Assembly: GCA_018806985.1 (NCBI GenBank)
Contig: JADANN010000268.1
Coordinates: 310,001 to 374,000 of the forward strand
From: Angiostrongylus vasorum
Taxonomy: Eukaryota; Nematoda; Chromadorea; Rhabditida; Metastrongylidae
Direction of reading: 5' to 3'
Length of the DNA: 64,000 nucleotides
In this document: positions 58,277-64,000 of the stretch, piece by piece
Position numbering within the stretch: the stretch's first letter is position 1
Layout of the letters: each line of letters starts with the position of its first letter
The notes under the pieces: generated by a model
The model's input: the letters and a program-made list of their open reading frames with translations, nothing else
Databases searched by the model: none
Told to the model about the DNA's origin: nothing
Translations under genes and position numbers: made by a program

Positions 58277-61200
58277 ATGCCTCTGCTCAACAAGAAGCCT
58301 ATCGAGAGATGTGAATTACCGCCGAATGTGAAGCTCACCGACAAAGTCTACTATCTGGAAGCTAGCAATGAGATATTCCTCACTTATGATGAGTTCTTTG
58401 AACGAATGATTCAACTCAATTCCACACTTTTCTCATGCGAGTTCACAGGACGGACAGGCTTGACGTTCTTCGAAGCCCTCGAGTCAGAGAAGCAAGCAAT
58501 GGCGATGAAGATGAATTTCGAATTTTCAACGACTCTAACACGAATGCTATGGCCACAAACACTAGGAATACAATGGGAAATATTTGTTTATCACACTGCG
58601 CAAAATCTGGATTGTTTAATTTCTTCCATCTTCGAGGCTGATGACGCAAAAAAAGCTGGAAAGATATGACGATATTTTACGCGCTTGCCGTATATTGCGC
58701 GGCAGACCCAACGGACTACGCGCAATTTATCGTCGGCTACGAACTTTCTCGTTGTTTGACAATGAAAAATCTTGTCTCGATAAATAGAGGACACGAGACA
58801 TTCTAAACATGGCGGGATTGTAGAAGAAACTTTGCTCTGTCGTTCTGTGAGTATGAATGAAGTGTATATTACTGTTTTCGGTATTTCGAAGTATTTTGCA
58901 GTTTATTTTAACTCCTATTTGGTGTTTTTTTTTAATATCCGCACATTTTGGACATTGAAGATCGTGATCAGAATGAAAGCACAGTTAATTCTTATTTGAA
59001 TTACCGGTTAATGAACTTTTCGATGATGATTTTTTAAACCATCAAGTGTAGAGAATCGTTTTCTGGTCTCACCCCGGCCATTTTGATCTGCTTTCAATTA
59101 GCTATCGAATGAATGCACATGGAGCGCTAAGAAAGACCTTTGGAACCCACGAAACTTTATTATTTCTTTAATATTTCTCAATTACAGTGAAAATATTCAA
59201 AAGGCAGTCCAAGGATTTACCTGTTAAGGAAAGTTCATCCGTTAACTCTTTAGATGGAGTAAGGTCACTCGTGTGTTGTTCATGCACTCTGAGCAGTGGA
59301 CCTTACTTAACCTGACCTTATCCTTTCAAATTATTAAAACGGCGTAGTTCTTAGGCTTCGGGTACTAAGAACTTCATGGTAGAAAATCGGAATTTTTGTG
59401 GTATAGGCAATGATTTGTAGATTCTGACTATTTTTACTTCAGTCGGTGAAGTCCATTATGAACTGAGATATGTTGGTTAAACGTTGAGAAAGATCCATTA
59501 TTTTGAAACCACATGCATTGTATTCACTACGTAACGCGATATGTGCATTTTGGTTCTTATGAGAACTTATGCGATGCTTTCAGAGAGCTCTGGGGAACTT
59601 TCCACCACAACTGGAACGGTCTATTCTTTTTCTTGTTAGACACCACTTATGTCGAGGTCGGTTCGAGGATTTGTTGAATGATGTATCTTTATTTATGAAG
59701 GTCTGTTTTATCGAGGAGTTCTGTTATATTTTTGTTCTTTGAGGGTGATTTCGAAGGTGTTTGTTAGTGGTGTGGAATCAACGTGTTGCAGGACCGATAT
59801 TTTGTTGGTGAAGAATGTTTGTACATAGACGGTAATCAAAAGATACCTGTTCGAATAACTGGAATCACTGTAATTTCTGACTGGCAAGTAGATAAAATGT
59901 ATGCTTTCTGTTATGCTTTTGTTTGGTTTCCTATTATATGACAAATGCAAAGGTAACACATCTAGTAATAAATTGTACCTTATGCTTGCTTTGATGCTTG
60001 GATGGCCCATCTTCACTGGTTATGCGGGCCTCAGCATGTTTTTCATTTTTCGGGGGTTTTCCTGGTTTAGTCATTGTGGTTCCCTGGAACCCCGAGCTCA
60101 GCCTAACCAAAGTATACCACAGATCGTCACTACCACAGACGGTCGACGCCCTTGTGGATCATGGAGAGATTTGCCACCATGCGACTAGTTTGATACCAGG
60201 ACGATGGTGGATCCTGGTATTCGTTTACTGTCGGCTGGGCTTCCTGATCGGTACGCCGGAGTCTTTCTCAGCTAAGGAGGCTCTGCTGAGGCGGTGAATC
60301 CCGCGCTGTACATCGCAGCTCAACACTCAGGAACATCTCCCAGCCACGATGAGGCGGTAAACCGTTCGGAGGGCTTGTACCTTATAATGGTTAATTGTTT
60401 CGGAGATTCCTTCATTTTTATCCAAGATGATTCATGTCATTGTTTCCACTGATTTGCAGTTTTTGTTCCTAATGTGGTAAAAGAAATTTCTTTTACAGCG
60501 CCAGTAAAGTGCTTCAAGTTCCTCCTCCTGAAATATTCCAATATTCTCTGGAGTTTTTAGAGGGCAATTGCTTGTACTCCGACTCACAGTCTGGGATGGA
60601 TTTAGCAGACCATTCTCTTTTTCCACATACGTCTTTGCAGTGAGTTTTCTATTCAGTTGCTCTTATTTGGTATTATCTTAAACGGTTTAGTAAGTTCGTT
60701 TGATATTTTCATTTTGCAGTCGAGCGAGGAACGTCGTATCGAAACCAAAATTGAAATTGTATCTTAAAAATTCATGTGTGGTTCGTGATGAGCGGTACGA
60801 CATAAAGGTAAGCTATGGTTTCCGTTTTCAATTCATTGTATGAGATCTTCAGATGTACTTCGTAATGCCTTCATGTTCCTTTCAGACGCTTTCGCAGGTT
60901 TCTCTTCGTTTTTTCCCAATTGCGTTCATCGCCTTTTTTGAAAACTTCTGTTTCTTTTAGGCGTGATTCCTCATTTTGTATCTTCTTTCTGTGTGTGATA
61001 TATGACGTGGTTCCCGTAAATGTTCTGGTAAGGATTATTTCAAATGTTTAGGAGAAGTTCATCAATGAAATAGACTCACTAACATGGGAAGATGCCTGCG
61101 GTGGTCCAATTCCGTTTTTTCCACGAACTCCGATGCTTCAACGAGGACGCCAGCCGAAATCGGCTACGGGATTACCTGCGACATCTCCAGTTCAGTTAGA

Positions 61201-62568
61201 GGAAGCCTCAAGCAACGGTGATGGTTGACCAGTGAAATCATTGTTAGCCTGTTCATCAGGTATTATTTTTAAAAAGTCCGTATTTTAGTTCCTAATGGTA
61301 CGCAGAAACGTACCACAACGAAAGAAGGGAAATCGCAATCGAAAAAGTCGGGTACTCCACGTGGGCAAACTGATAAGAAGCTAATGCAGGTGATTTCATG
61401 CGAAAGAATGAGTTTTTTGTTTAACGATTTCCGAAGAGAAATTCGTTATAATTTGTTTTCCAAGCATCGGCTGTATCATGGTGCTGGTACTGTCCACATA
61501 TAAGATCTTCTAAAGGTGTTTGTATATTCACAATGTTACCTTTTTGTTTACTGCCTTTTACCAGTTTTCACGGCAGGGTATTATTTGTGAAACAGCCATA
61601 GTGATGCTGAGATATTTGCAACACTCCGGACCGCAGGTGTCTGCGGTGGGGAACAAACGCTGTTGTCCTTTCCGGGAAGTAAGGCGCTCACCACCACACC
61701 ATTCTGGTCGTTCGTTTCGCCTATCTATCAGCTCTCAGCGGTCCGCAGTTTTGCAAATATCTCAACATCATTATTGTTGTTTCACAATTAATCCCGTGCC
61801 GTGAAAGCTAGTAAAAAGGCAGTAAATAAAAAAGTCAACATTGTGAATTTCAACTATAGCCTCAGCTTAACTGGGTTCAATGGCGATTTGGGTTCCCCAG
61901 ATCGATCCCGTTGACAGGTGATTGCTGATGGCAGTGATCGATAGAACTAGCCGAGAGACAGGCGGAACAAAGGATTCACATGGTATGGTGGTGAACACGT
62001 TAGCCCCCGGAAAGGAAAATAGCGCGTTCGTTCCCCACCACAGACACCTGCGGTTCGGAGTTTTGCAAATATCTCAGCATCATTATGGGTGTTCGTATTA
62101 TTTGGTACAACTTTTCTTTAACATTTGTCCTCTTTTCATCTTTTTTTTCCCACAATTTTCTTGGAATTATCCAGTAATAAATCGTTCGTTCGCAAAGTCT
62201 TTGCACATGTTTGGGTTGTTGTGCATTTAATTCAACTAATTTTGCTTTGCAGATAAACGCTCAACAGGAAGAACTCGCTTCAATTTTTGAAAGTGCACGA
62301 AAGGTCGGGGTTGACTTGACCAAGTACGAACAAAAGACCCGACTGTTAACGACAAGCGAGATTTCCGAACTGAAACTTTTGATAAAATCTTCTCGAACAC
62401 AGGTTGCTTGCAAGTGGTCCCTTTTTCTTTACGTCATTCGCAATTAAGGACTAGTTCTTTAGTCTACTTTAGGAGCGAGAACTTGCTCGTGAAGCGAAGA
62501 AACTGAAGATGAAGGCGAAACATCAGTGGCAGAAGAAAAGGGACGATCTCGAATGCGATGATCTGAAA
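58277..62568 (+). CDS. BAZ1A: ACF1/BAZ1A-like chromatin remodelling subunit, 5' part
   Basis: ACF1 partners the ISWI ATPase to space nucleosomes. Exon 1 starts at 58,277 with MPLLNKKPIERCELPPNVKL, NEIFLTYDEFFERMIQLNS and TGRTGLTFFEALESEK: the WAC domain start, typical of this family. The WAC second half is at about 59,586-59,717 (ALGNFPPQLERSILFLVRHH). Later exons are 60,499-60,639 (KVLQVPPPE), 60,720-60,807 (KPKLKLYLKNSCVVRDERYD), 61,052-61,217 or 61,223 (FFPRTPMLQRGRQPKS), 61,289-61,389 (Lys-rich), 62,253-62,402 and 62,473-62,568 (KRDDLECDDLK, the block before the DDT domain). Phases agree for the later exons. The exon 1 donor is unclear: no GT follows the conserved EALESEK until 58,582, so a GC donor at about 58,493 is possible. 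DDT, PHD and bromodomain exons are not visible and would lie beyond the window. The C. elegans counterpart is probably athp-2. Confidence 0.85.
59990..60380 (-). repeat. Family B repeat, full length, in an intron of the BAZ1A-like gene
   Basis: Minus strand copy from GGTTTACCGCCTCATCGTGG (60,340-60,360) to the tail CATCCAAGCATCAAAGCAAG. Antisense to the host gene. Confidence 0.82.
61528..61852. mobile_element. Family C MITE, full length with terminal inverted repeats
   Basis: Left end ATTCACAATGTTACC with TTTACTGCCTTTTACCAG; right end inverse GGCACGGG / CGTGCCGTGAAAGCTAG, AAAAAGGCAGTAAA and AACATTGTGAAT. The two ends are inverted copies over about 50 bases. Centre: GCAGGTGTCTGCGGTGGGGA. Reference copy for the family. 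Confidence 0.8.
61858..62095. mobile_element. Family C MITE, second copy adjoining the first
   Basis: Begins CCTCAGCTTAACTGGGTTCA, AGATCGATCCCGTTGACAGG, and continues CACGTTAGCCCCCGGAAAGG, CACCACAGACACCTGCGGT, GAGTTTTGCAAATATCTCAG. It matches the copy at 2595-2862 closely. Confidence 0.7.
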
Positions 62569-62569
62569 G

Positions 62570-64000
62570 TTAGTTCTTTATGCATGGAAAGTATAATATG
62601 TAATAATAGCTTCTACTTAAGAGTACACCAGTTTTTCATGCGTGGAAAATGTAGCATATAGTAATAGCTTTCACTTAAGACTACTGAATTGGTTTAATGG
62701 TGATGCCTGTGATGCTTCAGTTAAACAAAGCACTTATCAGAAGCAGTGAATGATTTGTTTTTGCTTCCAATATTTGGCATCGACTGCTCTTCTTTTGTGA
62801 AAAATGAAGGTTTTTTTAAACGGTGATTGCGTTCTGCCCATATTTTTATCTCATTCTATTTGTGTTGTAGGCATTGTTGGCCTGTCTTCTTGAATCATGG
62901 TGGGCTTCGTACATCTTCCATTTTCTTCTCTGCGTTCATCATCTTTGATGGTTGTCTGTTTCGACCTTGGTGACGTCCATGAGTGTCTTTCCTTAGTCTA
63001 TAAATCGTATGCAAATGTAAATACAGATGATCGACACGGCTACAGACAAGTCAGCTCATCTTGTAGATAACCGCTGTAGCCGATGAGTGCGTTAAGTTGA
63101 CGCCCACTGCACTGTTCATCTCATTCAGGTTTCGTCGGCTGTTCGGACTACATAGCTAGCCCAACTATGCTTCGTCTTCCACTTACATTCCTTTGAATCT
63201 TCAAAGTGAATAATTTTCGATTCCATATTGAAGATTTCACCCGAATTCGATATTAATCAACAATTTGTTGCACTCTTACAAGGAAACTATAAGAAGCTAA
63301 CACATTTCCTTCGATAACTTTTCGTCGTGGGCATTTCCCCCAACCTCACCCGTTTTAGAACCTCTACAGTCGACATGGACTGTATTAGTGGAGTACTTAT
63401 TTTTTCGATTACTTGTTATTGATACGATTTGGTGCTACTTATCCAGATTTTTATTTCACAAAGCATTATTGAGATGTTGTGAAGGTAAAACGTAAAATTC
63501 TCGAGGAGCTTGAACGTCAAACCCACATGTCAGTCAAAAGAGTATTGTGGTCGGCTCCGTCCGTGATCCGGCGGTTTTTGTATGAAGTCTAACCGCTGCT
63601 CATTTTTGTCCTAGCTCCTACTTTACAGTGTTTTTCATGTTCGTGGAACATTCTAGTTGCGCGCAAGATGGGCCTTTTTCTCCTTTCATGTTTGCCATCC
63701 ATTCGTTTTTTTTTCAGCACCGCATCATAGGTTCTTAGTGATCTGGATCCTTCAATGTATCCTCACTTCTATCTTTCTGCGTACTTTTTTTTCAAACTGC
63801 TTAAACTTCGTCGCTAATTGCTTGCTCCTGCTCGGGAAGATGATGATGTTAGTGAGGCGAAAATTTGACAGAAATTCGCTGTAACTACATGGTTGTTTCA
63901 TAAAAATCTAGCGAGTTCGTTGTTTATCGAAATGTGGTGGTGAATTTGTCGAAATAGCGTGTACATGGCGTCCTTGTTCACCTATGAAGTGCTGGATGCA
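62570..64000 (+). other. Probable intron of the BAZ1A-like gene
   Basis: After the donor at 62,569 (AAA|GTTAGT) I find no exon with DDT, PHD or bromodomain sequence up to the window edge. Two near-identical short segments at 62,582 and 62,639 (CATGGAAA.. / CGTGGAAAATGTAGCATATA, TAATAGCTT) form a small local duplication. Otherwise plain AT-rich DNA. Confidence 0.4.

Overview
The window is eukaryotic nuclear DNA, most likely from a clade V parasitic nematode (strongylid or hookworm-like; this is an inference). The signs are short AT-rich introns ending in TTTTAG or TTTTCAG, possible trans-splice acceptors just upstream of two start codons, a nematode-style beta-tubulin gene, and a very dense load of RTE, Penelope-like and tRNA-derived SINE repeats. 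There is no bacterial-type operon, CRISPR array or plasmid backbone.

Four host genes can be supported. (1) On the minus strand at about 1.9-3.3 kb lie the last two or three exons of an unrecognised gene, followed by an AATAAA signal. (2) On the minus strand at 17.1-20.8 kb is a complete six-exon beta-tubulin of 449 residues; it carries Phe167, Glu198 and Phe200, the benzimidazole-susceptible residues. (3) On the plus strand at 48.1-52.8 kb is a complete fourteen-exon mitochondrial succinyl-CoA:3-ketoacid CoA transferase (SCOT/OXCT1) of about 515 residues. (4) On the plus strand from 58.3 kb is the 5' half of an ACF1/BAZ1A-type chromatin remodelling subunit, with its WAC domain and the motif that precedes the DDT domain. 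It probably continues past the window edge.

The rest is mainly mobile DNA. Two RTE-type LINEs of about 3.2-3.4 kb stand tail-to-tail at 3.4-10.2 kb, and a decayed third lies at 40.5-41.6 kb. Penelope-like elements (PLEs), with a reverse transcriptase and a GIY-YIG endonuclease, occur at 11.3-12.3, 34.6-36.1, 37.1-37.7, 41.7-41.9 and 42.6-45.6 kb. Several are built as fold-backs. About twenty copies of a roughly 280-bp tRNA-derived SINE, nine of a roughly 390-bp repeat (here family B) and eight of a TIR MITE (here family C) fill intergenic DNA and introns.

The most notable signal is a recurrent hammerhead-ribozyme-like module in the terminal repeats of the Penelope-like elements. It is seen at seven positions in both orientations, plus one divergent second type. 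Its core is CUGANGA, then a GGC..GCC hairpin, then GAAAC-GUC, with flanks GGCU and AGC that can pair as stem I. The window therefore shows three host genes with repeat-laden introns, set in a landscape of retroelements that appear to spread as inverted, possibly ribozyme-processed, copies. Repeat boundaries are by eye and good to about 5-20 bp; exon boundaries of tubulin and SCOT are placed exactly by splice sites and reading phase.
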